A DNA stretch of 64,000 bases from Strongylocentrotus purpuratus (taxonomy: Eukaryota; Echinodermata; Echinoidea; Camarodonta; Strongylocentrotidae), in NCBI RefSeq assembly GCF_000002235.5, contig NW_022145597.1, forward strand, positions 30,138,797 through 30,202,796. Reading direction: 5' to 3'. This document shows positions 41,996 through 55,400 of the stretch, one piece after another; position 1 is the first letter of the stretch; every line of letters starts with the position of its first letter. Made by a program: the position numbers and the translations under genes. Below the pieces are notes generated by a model that saw only the letters and a list, made by a program, of their open reading frames with translations, searched no databases and was not told the DNA's origin.

Positions 41996-44900
41996 TTCCA
42001 GCTGAACTCTTCACCAAGAAGGAAATTCCTGATCGCATTGTTCTCTTTGCTTGGATACATTGCGATGCTGAGGATCGTCAAAGGCTAAGTGTTTGGAGAT
42101 AGCGACAGTTCTGTTCAAGTTTTATCAATAGAGGAGAACTGATTTTTGTTTTGTTAAACAGCACCCTAGCTGTTTGTTTCTGAACCAATGTGTAGCTCCT
42201 ACATACTTTTCGCTAGTAGGGTAAATTATACAATAGTCGTTATAAAGGAAAGGAGAGGAGTCAGACATGCAAGCATGTAGAAATAAGGATATTTCCTGTA
42301 ATATTGCAAAGCTTTTCTTGAAAGGTAAGGCTTGTTTCAGCACAAAGCAGTTAAACACCTCACAAAATATGTGATCAAATGAAAATCACTTCATATCTAT
42401 ATTATCTGCACCTTGTCCATATGGAAGGGTTATTTTGTTGGGGTAATGTCTTACCCTGCCTATACTCACTAATCTGTATGTTATACATACCGGTATTAGT
42501 ATCTGTATGATATAGACAACAGTGGTGCATATTGTGTATGGTAAGGTCTGTTGAGAGCCAGAAGGCTGTTGACTCTCTTTAAAAAGGGAGTTAAATGCCA
42601 TTCTGGCAATTTCATTTTACTGATGGGATGTTTAAGTTGTAGTTTACTGCCTCTTAATAGACCAAAATTATCTTTCTACACTGAAATTTTTGGGGAAAAT
42701 GTTAAATATCTGGCTAGGAGGTAACTATGGATGATGCCTAATAGGAATGCATATTGATGAACTTTAAAATGTGTTTGCTTGGTAAAGGTGGATGCGTATG
42801 TGTGTAAGATAACCCATAGACAGGAGAATGGATTAAGCAGCTGGTTTAATGTGCAGCTTGATACTGTTTAGGGGCTTCCCCTGATTCTGTTAGGGGCTTA
42901 CCCTGTTCATTTTCAAAACTTGTCATCAGTCATTGAGACTATTCATTATTAATGGATTTCTTGAAGACCATCCCATCGGTGCCCCATTTCATGAAAGTCT
43001 TATTGAATAACAACTTCTACTTTCCTTTGACAAATCTGCCTATAAGACAAAAAATAAGATAACGCCAATCACCTTTTCAATCAACCTTGGACTCCACTTT
43101 CAATATCTCACAAGTTGTGTGCATGAGTTTGTTTGGGATTCAATCTGTACAGAGAAGCATGCAAGCACAATGTAACATGTTACCCATTACATTCAAACTA
43201 ATCGTTCCTAGTTTTGCAAACCAGTGTACATACATGCTATGGTATAAGTACAGGAGATATATCACTTTGCAAGACTCTTCAATTAATACATTACAGCATC
43301 TTGCATGTTCGAATTGAGGGAAATGTAGAAAGAGGAAATTCTGGGAATGAATATAGCATTTCTCTGCAATATTCAGGGAGATGTTTTTTATTCTAACTAT
43401 GATTCAATTTGTATATGATGTGATTGATTACAGTGTACATGAAAACTATGGGTTTGTTACATTAATGAAGCAGTAACTTTCATATAGTAAATTCTGTCTA
43501 GATGTGATGGAGGTTACAAGAATGCAATGTAACACGAGTTTTAAATTGGCAACATATCTTTCAAGAATGTAAATGCTTAGATAACTTGCATGGGCAATAG
43601 TTATCGCGAGAGCATCTATTTAACCTTAAAGCACCATGTGTCTGTTTGTGCCCTTATGAAATGACGTCATGTATCGCTCTAAAGCTTGTCATAGAATGTG
43701 TCCAAAGTTTGTGGGTAGTCGTGCACTGTTGAGCTGTGTTAAGAAATATAGCACCTCTCTCTCTTGAAACAAGTTGGGGATTTTGTGCCGTTTTAAGTTC
43801 ATCCATATGACTGACGGATAATAAGTTTTTTTGTGTGTGTTATTTTTTATTGTGTTGGTTGATATGCAATGAGACTTGTTTTGTTTTTATATAGATTTGA
43901 TCTTTAGCTGTTTATTTGTTTGTAAATATGCAATTATCTTTGATAGAGAACAGAATGGATTTAAATAGATATCTGTTTCTGTCTTTCTCCCCTCCTCTAT
44001 TTCTATCTGCCTGTATGTCTCTCACTCTCTCTCTCAGTGTTTGTCTCTCTCTGTCTCTCTCTCGCTCACTCTCTCTGCCTGTCTCTTTGTCTCATTGCAT
44101 GTTCTCACATCTTAAGTGTCTCACTTCTCTGATTATATGACTCTGTTTTCTCCATTCTCTGTCTCTCCTTTCCTTCCTATCTCCCTCTCCTCCTTCACCT
44201 CCCCCCTCTCTCTTTCTTTCTTTCTCTCTCTCACATACACACACACTTTTTCTCTCCCCTATCTTTTTTGCCATCAAACAATCACATTTGCAGTTCTTGT
44301 AGTTGATGCCATTTGATTCAAGTTATTTAAGTTGATACAATTTCAATGAAGGATGTATAAACATTTAATACATCATATGTTTATTTATATTGATTTAATG
44401 TATCCTTCTTAAACGGTTATGTGTACAGGCCTAAGAAGTGATGACAGATTTTTTATTTTTGTTTCCCTTTTCCCCCAAAGACTAGTTTTTAAGAGTCATC
44501 TACACTGATGTTGGTAATTTTATGGACAATTTTTCCCTCACTATTTAGTCATTCCGAGCCTGTGCTGGGAAAATACTTTTCCAATCATTAACATTCAAGT
44601 CAGTCTAAAAGTCAAACAGGAAATAAATAAATTTAGTCTTACAGGAGTAAATGAAAGATCTCAACTTTCTACTACTCCGCATACGGTGTACTTGGGGAAG
44701 GTCAACAAAGACTGTTATTATAACATAATTCCCAATACAGATGTTTTATTTTTTTACTAAAACTACTACATTTAAGAAGGAGGAAAAGGGTTTGTCCTAT
44801 TACATTTCACCCCATTTTTTTTAAATCAAGAAAAAATTGAGCTATGTGTGAGCTAAATCTGTGTCTGTTATTGTTAATGTAAAAAGAAATAATATTGAAG

Positions 44901-45725
44901 CCATAATATGATATGAAATAGGTATACTCGTAAATATTTGTCTTAATTAATTGTGAGAGGTAGGTTGTTTGTGAAATTGTATTCACAGCGTTTGACAGTG
45001 CACATTCTCACAAAGAAATATGTCATTGAATGGAAATTCCCCTCAATGTTAGAAATGCATATAAACTATAAATACTATGTTTGATTCTGTTTATATTATT
45101 TAAATTCATCTATTCCAAGAAGTATCGTGTTTTTTTATGTGTTTTTTTCCTCAATGGATTTCTATGTACCCAGCGCATGTAAAACTACCGTTCATATATT
45201 TAAAAGTCGTTATATTTCGATGTGAATGGGAGGACTTATTTGATAATGGAGTGTGTTTTTGCTATGAAAAAAAAATGGAAGAGACACTGTAAAATTTATG
45301 GAAGCGACATTGTAAAATTGATGGAAGATATTTTGCACTGATTAGGTTTCTATTGTGTTTTAGATAGTCACAAATGAATATAAGGATTTAAGCAGACTGA
45401 AAGGATGTATGTATGTATGTATGTATGTACTTAACATGTACTATCACTGTATGTCTTTAAATATTACGTAGATAAATAAGAATGAGCCCTCGGTCCATTA
45501 TATTGTGGATTTCTTAGGCATGTAAAGTAATATGATTCTCAAAGCTTTTATAGGCTTGCTCTGTGTTTACATTTAATCATATTATGTAAAGAGAGAATGA
45601 TGTAAGAATGAATTCTGAGCCATTTTTGCTTCACAATTGTTGGCTTATGAGATATATTGTGACACTAAGTGCTGTTTTTTTTCTTTTTTGTTTGTTTCAT
45701 CTGGAAAGAGCAAGTTTCAATGAGG

Positions 45726-45731
45726 AATAAA
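45726..45731 (+). terminator. candidate polyadenylation signal AATAAA
   Basis: Canonical hexamer in GAGGAATAAATGAT, followed within 40 bp by T/G-rich sequence. It would set the USP9X 3' UTR at about 4.2 kb. Alternative sites are possible. Confidence 0.35.
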
Positions 45732-47789
45732 TGATAGCTTAAGATATTAAATCACTGTTGCATTGTTTTGAAATGGTAGTCAATAATGCTGCGCGAATGT
45801 TCAGATAAAAAGTGTTATGAATTTCATAGTGAGAAATACAGAATATGAGTTCATTTGGATGTTGATGAAAGGGTATGTGAATGAAGGATTGTTATAATAT
45901 GGGAGAGGGGGGAGTTGGAGAGAGATTTGATCTCTAGGGAGCTTTCTTCTGCCATGTGAATCTACCTTTTGGGAGGTAGTACAGGAGGACGACGAGAAGG
46001 ATAAAAAAGAGGAGGAGGAGAAGAAGGAGGAAAAGAAGAAAAAGAAGAGGGGGGGGGGGGGGGAGAGAAAGAATTGTTGTAAATAATACTTTATTGGGTT
46101 TTATGAAGCAAACCTAAGAAGGAAAAATCGTGATCGCTTCAAAATTTATGTAGGTATTAACTTCATGTATATTCTTTTTTTTTTTTTACAACAAAACAGC
46201 ATGCGGTCTCTTTGACTTGATACAAAATTTCTTTAAAAATGAAAAAACACCTTTGTTAAAATTATCCTTTTAAAGAAATACTTCAAAAATGATATTAAAG
46301 GTAGTGCAAACTTTGGGAAAATTTTGAAAATTGGATGGATAGTAATTCTTTAAAATTGTGATACATTGGGATGTCCCTGTGGATGTTTTATAAGCACTAG
46401 AAAATTTTGCCCCAAAAATACAATTCTGCTTTCGAGAAATTGAATAATACAAAATTACCGGAGCTCCCATGTAGTTCCGATATATAATTTCCAAATGGGA
46501 TTGTCAATTGTAGTAAGGAAACATGGTTTGAAAGCTAAAGTAATATCAGTCTTGAGAGGGAGCTATACAGCATATTAAATAGTTTATCATTCACAATTTC
46601 ATCACTTTAGACTCGATTTCAACCGCAACAACGATCATTGAAAATTGTAAAATCGCATGTGCTTCCAATATGTTCATTTGAACCACATTCATGACGTTAT
46701 ACCAAAAGTTTATACCTTTAACCGCAAACCCACTTTTTAAACATAACATGATTATTACAGGGTTCATTCGTTTGAAGTTATGAATAAGTTACATTTATTC
46801 CGATTCATTCACAAGTCATGTAGTATGACCATGCAAGCACTACATTTCAAAAATCATTGTCCATTTTAACTCCAACACTGACGCAATCTCCAAGCTTATA
46901 TAGCTAGTGGGAAAAGACGCTAAATTGCTACTCCTGCTTGCACGTATTATCATACTAGTCTTTCACAGAAATCGAACTTTACACGTTTCAAGTGAGATCT
47001 TCATTTCAAATTCTAACACGAAGATCAAATTGGATATATCTTTATTTTAACAAGCCTTTCCCTGCTCAGTTGCTCATTGGTAATCTAAAGAAGCGGTGTC
47101 TTTGATCCGCCATTGGCATTGCTGTAATGCCGGCAATCGTATAATAACAAGTTGATTGTGGTGTAATCAAATTAGGCTGAAAGAAAAAGATCATCTTACT
47201 GGCATATATTGTCCTTAATTGGACAGTCAAACCTGTTTTTATTGAGGCCTCCCCAAAACGGGTAAAGGGGTCACTGTAGACAGGCGCGGATCACCGGGGC
47301 CGACGGACCTGCCCCACCACCCCCCCCCCCCCCCCCGGTCAAAAAAAAAAAGAATTTTCTCATGAATTAGGAAAAAAATATGTATTACTCTTATTGAATT
47401 AAACTGCATGTACTAGAATACTTCAACTGTATTATCATTATAGATACTTTTTTTCAAATGACTCTGGCCGAAATCAAGTGATCTAAATTCGAATGCAACA
47501 CTGGTGGAGTCGAAAAAATAGTTGAAATATAAAAAACTCTCCGTGACACATATTGCTCACCATACTCAACCATAAAGAATGAGGTTGTAAATAGATTTCG
47601 TTAGGCCTGAATTGTGTCATTTATGAGAAGTGTTTGGGCTGATTTCGCGAGCTAATGTATCAAAAGATACCGCCATTAGTATGTAGGTCACTGTCTTTGC
47701 GTTTGAACAGAGCGCGAGACGGTTTCATTATGAGCAGATGACGAAAAAGGGGACAACCAGGGGCAACTATAGAGGGTGAGAATAGTCTG

Positions 47790-48150
47790 TGACATGATGA
47801 TTGTGTGAGAGGGAGAGAGAGAATGAGAGAGAGTGAGAGAGAAGGAAGAAGCTATTGATAGAGGAGAAGGAAGAGACAGAGAGGAAGACAACAAGAGATA
47901 GGACACGGGGAAAGACATAGGGAGAGAGAGAGAGAGTTTGGAGTGAGGAAAAAAGATATTCAAGACAATAGTATTGAGAGAAAAGGGAAGAGATATAGAG
48001 ATATAGAAGAACATAGCAAGAGGTGGACCCAGAGAAAGACAAATAGGAAGAAAGAGAGAGAGAAAGAGAAAAAGAGAGAGAGAGAAATAGAGAAAGAGGA
48101 AAAAAAAGGGGCGAGTGAGAAAGAGAAGATGGGAGGGGGGGGGGAGAATG
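47790..48150. repeat. GA-rich satellite
   Basis: Irregular GAGAGA/AAAGAG purine tract in the intergenic region. The long - strand Ser/Leu-rich frames opposite it are artefacts. Confidence 0.85.
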
Positions 48151-48899
48151 GGACAGAGATGCCTGGACAGACAAACATCTAAAAAAAAATGGATGTAGAA
48201 AGAGAGCGAGCAAACTGTAAGCAATAGAGATCACTTGAAAATGACATCTCACACAGAGCGACATTTCTCCCTTCTACTGACACTTCATAAAACACTATCA
48301 ATTTGTAACTTTATCATTAATTCTGATAAAAGTGATTTCATATCTCATCACGCATACTGATTTAGACTGCATTCTCAACATTTGCACACAAGTTACATTA
48401 ATTATTGATGTCTTAGATAACCATTTCATACATGTTACACATGGGCAGTTCCATGTTATCTAACGAGTTCCTTAAGGCATCGTCTTTGATTTATTTTCTT
48501 TATCCCAAAATGAAATTGCCTTTGACGATTGACTAATGATTCTTTCTTGTATCATTGTTATTGGTCAATTTTCATATCGACAGAATTTTCATTTCTAGAT
48601 GTGAAAACGAGAGATAAAGAGTCATACGTCATACAACTCGTAGGAGGCACATTGTACGTACTCGCCACAACCTATTATAATCACGTATGTCGTATAAGAG
48701 AGATGGTGCATACTAATTTTGTAAATATGATGATAGTATTCATAAAAAGTGTTTGGAATTATCCCAACAAATTAGACTCTCTGGTGACTTTTGCGTTATC
48801 ATATTTCCCCGAAATTTAAACAAATTAACACACGAATAGACTGGAGGCGCAGTACTCATTCAACCCACTAAACCATTTTTAGAGGGCTTTAAACCTTAA

Positions 48900-49062
48900 G
48901 CAATTGGCGCTTGTAAAATAGCGACTGCCTGGAATGCTCCCCAGGGAGTGGAAAATGTGCATACATTGTGTTGCGGGTGAGCCTGAATCCGATGACCGGG
49001 GTAATAACATGTGATGCGCCTAGAAACAAAGTATTAGGCGCATTTTAAATGTGAGCTATTAT
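48900..49062 (+). mobile_element. SINE 3' part
   Basis: GGAATGCTCCCCAGGGAGTG, then GATGACCGGGGTAATAAC and a GCGCATTTTAAATGTGAGCT end, matching the 7684-8041 SINE. Confidence 0.7.
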
Positions 49063-49183
49063 TAAGTTACATGTATAATTATTTACGAATAATTTTACCA
49101 ATTAATTATTAACAAAATGTACTCAAAATCTTGGACCCTCTTCTGATAAAAAAAAGAACAAGTAACAAAGAAAAGGTGAGCCA

Positions 49184-50467
49184 TTAATTCTGACAACAGA
49201 CATGGATTATCATGTCGTGCTTGGTGTACCATCTCATGCGACATGTCAGGCATCGAAAGGGCGTCGTCGACATCCGCTTCTTGGCAGGGAGCTTGCAGTC
49301 ATCACCAGAAAACGACTCCGAAGACGATGTCGATTCAGCCGATGACAAAGATGATGACGATGGATATGATGAGGACGACGAGGATGATGGCGATGAGGAT
49401 GATTTGAACACTGAAGACAACAATGTTGAAGATGACGATGCATATGAAATTGGAAAAGACGACGATGAAGGAGATGACGACGAATTTAATCTAAATAATG
49501 ATGATGAATTTAATGTCAATAAAGGTGATAAGTAATTTGTAGGCAGATATGAAGAAAGCGAAAATGAAGACAAATTTATCTTTCTTTGATCTTGCGGGCA
49601 TTCGATAGTTGCATATCTTTCTGGTAGAGAAACCACAGACACTGATTCTGCATGTGTTTGGACAAATGAGGGGCTTGAGATGGAAAACATGGACATCGGA
49701 CCTTGTTTCAAATTCAGGGTATATAATAAGTTTGAAAACGGCTCCGGCGGCGACGACGACGAATAGCGATCATGAAACTTCAAAAGAGGAGCAGAAAGAG
49801 TAGCGGGATTAGGAGCGGGATGAGGAGCGGGAAGAGGTGCAATGGAGGTTGCAACATGATGTTCGAAAGTGAGTAATGTTTGAGGCATTGATTTTCCTTT
49901 GAATGCCGTCGCTATTTTACGTTCTGCCTTAGGTGTTACAATATGCGTCATATCTCCGGTCGAATACGACGATGATGACGATAATGATAACGATGGGGAG
50001 ATAGACATCGATGACGATGATTTATCATCTTGGCTTTCCTTATCGCCATCTTCTCCAAGATTGGTCATTTTTTTTCTCAAATGGATGCGCATGTGACGTC
50101 CAAGATTGCTTTTATAACTTGTTGCGTAGGGGCAATACGCGCAGACGAATTCCTTTTGTTGCGCATGAACGTTTGAATGTCGTTTAAGTAAAGCTCTCCG
50201 ACAAAAGACGCGCTTACATTTCGTGCACGTGTAACCGAAAAGATGCGCGTTTCTCACGTGGATGCGGAACGAAGACTTGGTAGGGAAGATTTGATCGCAA
50301 CATTCAAAACGTCCCTCGGGCCTCGCTCGGCTGTGCATCGTCTCGATGTGCCGCTTCAGGTTCGTTCCACGTCGGGTTGCATACGTGCATTCGCTACACC
50401 GAAAAGGCTTTCCGTTGAGGGTCATGTTATGCACTTTATAAGGTTGAGATGGTAGATTAGAATGCAT
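49184..50467 (-). CDS. C2H2 zinc-finger protein, single exon, 427 residues
   Basis: Probable nuclear DNA- or RNA-binding protein; no specific orthologue recognised. An N-terminal finger cluster comes first: finger 1 with C24, C27, H40, H45 in a CTYATRRGTNLKRH context; a degenerate finger 2 with adjacent C56-C57 and H70, H75; finger 3 with C81, C84, H97, H101; finger 4 with C109, C112, H125, H129. A Ser/Pro/Thr-rich disordered middle of about 260 residues follows, then a lone atypical C-terminal finger FRCLTCRMRWYTKHDMIIH. The Met at 50467 opens the frame about 20 codons before finger 1; a second Met at codon 15 is an alternative, and an upstream spliced exon cannot be excluded. It is transcribed toward USP9X and away from RFX. 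The open frame with regularly spaced finger residues supports a real gene. The + strand frame opposite it (49212-49535) is an acidic shadow. Confidence 0.75.
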   Translation of the reverse strand: MHSNLPSQPYKVHNMTLNGKPFRCSECTYATRRGTNLKRHIETMHSRARPEGRFECCDQIFPTKSSFRIHVRNAHLFGYTCTKCKRVFCRRALLKRHSNVHAQQKEFVCAYCPYATSYKSNLGRHMRIHLRKKMTNLGEDGDKESQDDKSSSSMSISPSLSLSSSSSYSTGDMTHIVTPKAERKIATAFKGKSMPQTLLTFEHHVATSIAPLPAPHPAPNPATLSAPLLKFHDRYSSSSPPEPFSNLLYTLNLKQGPMSMFSISSPSFVQTHAESVSVVSLPERYATIECPQDQRKINLSSFSLSSYLPTNYLSPLLTLNSSSLFRLNSSSSPSSSSFPISYASSSSTLLSSVFKSSSSPSSSSSSSYPSSSSLSSAESTSSSESFSGDDCKLPAKKRMSTTPFRCLTCRMRWYTKHDMIIHVCCQN

Positions 50468-52323
50468 ATTGTTTAAAAAGTTATCAAAGTATGACGATGT
50501 TACTCAAAATTGATTTGGCGACAAAAAAAAAAAATCGTTCTTGCATCGCTAGGTTTCATATTCAAAGTGTAGCCATCTTGAAATGTCAAAATCAAAGTCA
50601 AAGTCAAACGAACGTAATCCTGTAAAGCAAGCTGTATTAATTATCTTCAACGCTCCTTTCACAAATATTCAACGCCGTCACGATCAGCTTAGACTTTGTG
50701 TTTATTCCAAGAAAAACGAGTTGTGGCGCTCTTGGGCGACTTCTACAGATGCAGTGTTTTGGAGCCGAGTTGGTTAGAGAATAATACACTCTTGATCCGA
50801 CAGCAGAACAGACAGCGATGAAGCTTGAGGAGCCAGCCCGATCGGATATTGACAGCAATTCTTCATTTGATAAGATGACGCAGAGTATACAGAGGTATCC
50901 TCTTTGGAGGGTTGATTTTGAGTGAGCGATGCACTGCCGTGAGTGGGGGGGGGGGGGGGGGGGGGGGGTAAGTGAGTGCACGCGCGCTGTTGAGAGAGAC
51001 TCAGTGTGCATAAGAGATACAAAGAAATGTTAAAGAGATGGAGAGAGAGAGAGAGGGGGGGGGGGGGGGGGGGGAGGTAGAGAACGAGAGAAGGGGAGAG
51101 GGTGACAATTTTTGTCAAAGAAAGAAAAATTAGTGGAAGGGAGAGACAAATGTCGTCGGAGGGGAAGCGGGGAGGGGGGGGGGGGTGGGGTACGAGAGAG
51201 AGAGAAAGAGAGAGGGAGGGGAAAAAAAAGGGGGGAGTAAGAAATATATTAACAGAGACAGAGAATACACATACAGGGTAGGAGAAATGGCGACAATTAA
51301 AGCCTTTATAATAACTGTTTTTTACATCTTTTAATCATATCCAAAAAAGACGAACATATAACTGTGTATTTTATGATCTTTGATGGCTTAACATCAAAGT
51401 TTAAAACAACTTATATACACATCATCGGAAAATTTCAAGAGCATTGAAAATTCTCACTGTAAATACTTCAAGGCATTGTCATCACAAACAAACTTAAATT
51501 ATCTTCAACGTCTTCAAGTGATGTTACACAAAATCTTTAGTAGAAAGGTGAAGAACAATATATTTCGTCCAGATTCATTAAAATGTATAAATCATTTAAT
51601 GTATGCTACTCAAAGAAACATTGTTTAAAATTGATATACTTGGAAATCAATAGTTAAGATGGTCACACAGAAAGTTTAAATGACAGCGACCGATCGGCAA
51701 GAGTCAATTTAAAGATCAATATATGAAAAATACTGCATAAAAAGAGAACATTTATCTTTTTAAACAGATTATGTTGCAAAAATATGCCAGTTTGAAAATG
51801 TATTTCTGATTTATAAATCAGACGATCGTAAAAAAAATGGAATGTAAATGCTAACGATTGGCAAGAGTAAAGTTGAAGAATAATGTATGATACATGTTGC
51901 ATAAAATGAGAAAATCTTATCAAGCGGAAATTAAATATTGCAGAATATATCAGTATGATATTCTCAGAATCAAACAATGCAAGCATTGGAATAACTGACA
52001 TTTTGGTAATAACAAACTGATACATCCGTCAACTGCTTAACTAAACGCCTCGGTCAATTAGAGTAACATGTCATGCAAAACAGAATTCAGACCGACTCCG
52101 AACCAACCAACTCTTCACGCTTGACCATCCATGGTAATGTCAAATTGGTTCGGCTTCTTTTCGGTTTGGTGTCGATCGCGTCAATGAAACTGCGGTATAA
52201 AGGAAAATTGTGTCCGTTTTTTTTTTTGTAACAAGCGCAGGAAAAACGATTACCCCTATGATCACGTAACCAAGCAATTAGATCTTTTCAAGCGCTGGTG
52301 TAGAATCTTTTGTTTCTAGGCGT
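50468..52323. other. region between the zinc-finger gene and the RFX stop
   Basis: Contains long G runs (50945-50968, 51057-51074), GA microsatellites and, from about 51300 to 52323, plain AT-rich sequence that may be RFX 3' UTR on the - strand. No coding signal seen. Confidence 0.5.
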
Positions 52324-52407
52324 TTAATCCGTGGTGTTTTTCGCCGGTTGTAACACTGTCTGAACGTCGTTGATTATGTACTTATTACCGTCACCCGCGG
52401 TCAAGAA
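52324..52407 (-). CDS. RFX exon n (C-terminus and stop)
   Basis: 27 codons plus TAA. Reads [20 protein letters not shown] then PAKNTTD. Acceptor CCCTAG in phase 0. The 3' UTR continues leftward; its end is unclear, with ATTAAA-type hexamers near 51330-51335. Confidence 0.75.
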   Translation of the reverse strand, partial: FLTAGDGNKYIINDVQTVLQPAKNTTD

Positions 52408-55400
52408 CTAGGGGAAATAATAACATGATGAAACAAATTACATTAAAGCAGTGGTTAGAAACATATGTACGTATCAATTTAATATATGTATGTATGCAAT
52501 TGTTTATTTATATTTGAACTTAAATTCACATTCATAAGTGCGTCATGAATATACTTTGCTTTCAATGTAAAACAAGGAAAGGCTGCACTGCTAAAGCCAG
52601 GGTAATTACGCTGCATTATTGTAGAGCGCTTAGAGACTTCTGACAAAGTAAGTGTTAGGCGCTATATAAGCACTCTAATTATTATTATTATCGAAACATA
52701 AACTAAATCATAATGATTACATAAATCTCACAAACAATGAATCCTTAGTTGGTTGTTGTCTGTAATAGCTTATTAATGCGCTGTGAATCTTTCTCAAAAC
52801 GTACCTGCCCCTTGTGAAGATCTAGACCTGGGAGCATGGGAACGTTGAGTGTGAGGACTGGAGGTGCCGCAGGGGTCTCCTTTAGGCCCTCTCCTCCTTT
52901 TTTCGTATTGGCGGACGCTGAGCCTGATGGTGTAAGTGGTTTCTGATCGCTTTGTGGTAGGAGGGTAGCGCGGATCAATTTGGTTGTCACAAACGTGGAT
53001 GTTTCTTTGAGTGTGGTGATTTTCTTCTCCGTGGTTGCTTTTATAGGATAAAATTAAAAGACAACCACTCAGAAGGTGAGCATTGCAGATTTGGCTAATA
53101 TGATAACTCAAAACTGAAGGAAACTGAAGAGAAAAATAGACCAAACACTATATTTTTTGACTAAAAAAGTTTTTTTGTTGTTCCTCAACCCCCCCCCCCC
53201 CCCTGAGAAAAATAAAGGATTCGGGGGGGGGGGGGGGGGTGGCATCTTACAAGATTTCCCCCTTTTCAGTAAGAAAATTGGGGGAAATAGGAAAAATACG
53301 GAAAAAGGGGTAAAATCGGGAGAAAAAAAAAAGAATTGGTGAAAAAAAAAAATCAAACAAATAATAATAATCGGGAAACCGATTTAAATCGGGTAATTAT
53401 CAGGCCTGATATATCATAAAGGTATTTCTTGTTTATGGACGTTTAACAATAACTTTGGTGCAAGCATGAAATGTATTATATCGGATATCAATTCTGCACA
53501 ATGCTCGTAAGAGTTACAACTATTTACATATAGTGACGTTCAACAAGAAGACGTTGATGGGAGCTATAGCGAGTATTACCATTGCTTGGCGACTCAACGT
53601 CCATACTGATAGGTTTCTTTGACGACTCAGCGAGCCGGGTGAGACTCGGACCTAATTCAGTCATACCTCCTGGTACAGGACTCTCATTTCCACCAGGTCG
53701 AAATGATGCGGCATATGCCATTGAGATGATATCGAGTGTGGGTAATACTGCTTTCACATGCTTGGTGACGTCACAGTCTTCAACGCCTGATCTAGAGCTT
53801 TCTACGGTAGAGTCAATCATTTGAGTCGATGCCTTTTGTTTAAGTAGATACAAAAATGAATATTAGAATTGGCAACTGCAATTTTATAATAAAATGGGTT
53901 TGGTTGATTATTAAAAAAAAAACATTAACAGCTTACACATAATCCACATGAGGTGTCATTTCGATTGCGTCGTTACCTACGCTAAGCAATACTGGAGCTC
54001 ACTCAAATGAAGCGGTGTTTATTTCAACTTTTCCAACAATATCTTAATGACGTCACGTGCACATGATGCATCAAAGATCCCACCAGTCAATGCAGACGCA
54101 GTCCTACGTCAGGCAGTTGACGCCTCCTTATGCATCGGACTTTGAATGGACTGAACTAATTGACGCAGAGGATTAAGACCATGTAAAAAAATATACATGT
54201 TTTGCGTCCCCGCCCGCTTCCTTTTTGGGTGCCGCCTCCTTTTTTTTTTAAAGAAAAAAAACACTGCTAAATTTTTCTGACTAAAAAAACAAACAAAAAC
54301 AAAATGCCGGCGGCCATCTTGAAAAATAGCCGGATTGTCAGGGAAAATGTACCGAGCGGCCATTTTGAAGAAGAAAAAAAAGGCCTCCTCCTTCCTATTT
54401 TTCAAAAAGGCAGGACGCTAAACATGTTTTGTTTTTATTTGGCCAAACGCCTCATGTGCCTGCAGCCAATGCATTTCCAACATGAAGTCATCAAGGTATA
54501 GTTACCAGTTTGTCAGGAACAGTCAGGGGAACGGCATTGACGGCGCGGGAAGCGGGAAGTATTGCATCATCATCGAAAATATCGTCACCTGCTCCTATAG
54601 ACATCATCGAGCTGGAGGACATTTCAAGGATGTCGCCGCAGTCGTCCAAATCGAGATCGACGTCAGCTAGGAGATATCCCTCGGCCACTGTAACAAATAA
54701 TACAAATAGTCAAGTAGCCTGAAGTGAAGACTCACAATAGCGTCCTTAGTCAAGATGTTCATCTACCTTTGCTACTCTCCACCCAGGTGTAAATTGGTAC
54801 CCGATATGCTTGAGCAATAATTAATTTGATGGCTCGGCTAAATCCAGGATAATAATGTCACTATAATTATGACGGATGTGGGCGGTTTATAAATAACCGT
54901 TATCATAATAACTATTTCCAGTGCAATTCGTCACAGTACGCCTAAACCGTACTTTGTAATTGCCTTAGGTAGATTTATAGAAGAAGGTTGTTAACGTGTT
55001 ATTCATGATTTTGGATATTAGCAGTATGACGTCATGAAATACATACTCGGCATGTTTACATCCATGACGTGGTTCCAGAGTGCTACTTCTTCTCGCTGGT
55101 ATCGATGCACCTCTATCACGTAGAGAAGATATTCTTCATACAGAAGGTTCAGAAGATGGAACGAACCTAGACAAATAAAGTACCATCATTACCAGTATCA
55201 ACATAGATGAAGGGGCACTTTGGAAGGGGGTTGACGACTCTTGCATATAAACTTTGATCTATAAATCTTACAAATGAGCGAGCAACAAATTGGCATTTTG
55301 GGGGTGAAAATGTAACTTTGTCATTAACAATTTTAATATTTCAAATAGACCCCCGCCGGCACGAGTATGACATGCATGACGGTTCCTGGAACATTGGTTA

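Larger units (their letters stand above)
41550..45731 (+). other. USP9X: probable USP9X 3' UTR
   Basis: About 4.2 kb after the stop with no coding signal and almost no recognisable mobile element, unlike the introns. It contains three degenerate tandem units near the start (41642-41995), a CT-rich stretch (43980-44260) and a (GTAT)n run (45402-45428). AATAAA at 45726-45731 is the last good polyadenylation hexamer; an earlier one occurs near 44623. The end point is inferred, not proven. Confidence 0.5.
45732..49183. other. intergenic region without a recognisable gene
   Basis: Lies between the USP9X 3' end and the zinc-finger gene. It holds a GAG/AAG-rich tract (45990-46070), a C run with a GCGGATC-type element end (47280-47345), a long GA-rich satellite (47790-48150) and a SINE 3' part (48900-49062). 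Short open frames here are low complexity or unsupported. Confidence 0.6.

Noticed and set aside
47688-48264. Ser/Leu/Phe-rich frames of up to 178 codons on the - strand
   Set aside because: Composition follows the GA satellite; no conserved motif and no splice logic.
48529-48819. 96-codon frame on the + strand in the intergenic region
   Set aside because: No recognisable domain, no splice or promoter context; length is compatible with chance.
49212-49535. Acidic 107-codon frame on the + strand
   Set aside because: Shadow of the Ser-rich part of the zinc-finger gene on the other strand.
54109-54405. 98-codon frame on the - strand between RFX exons k and l
   Set aside because: Lys/Phe-rich, no similarity to RFX, and joining it would break the phase-0 junction between exons k and l.
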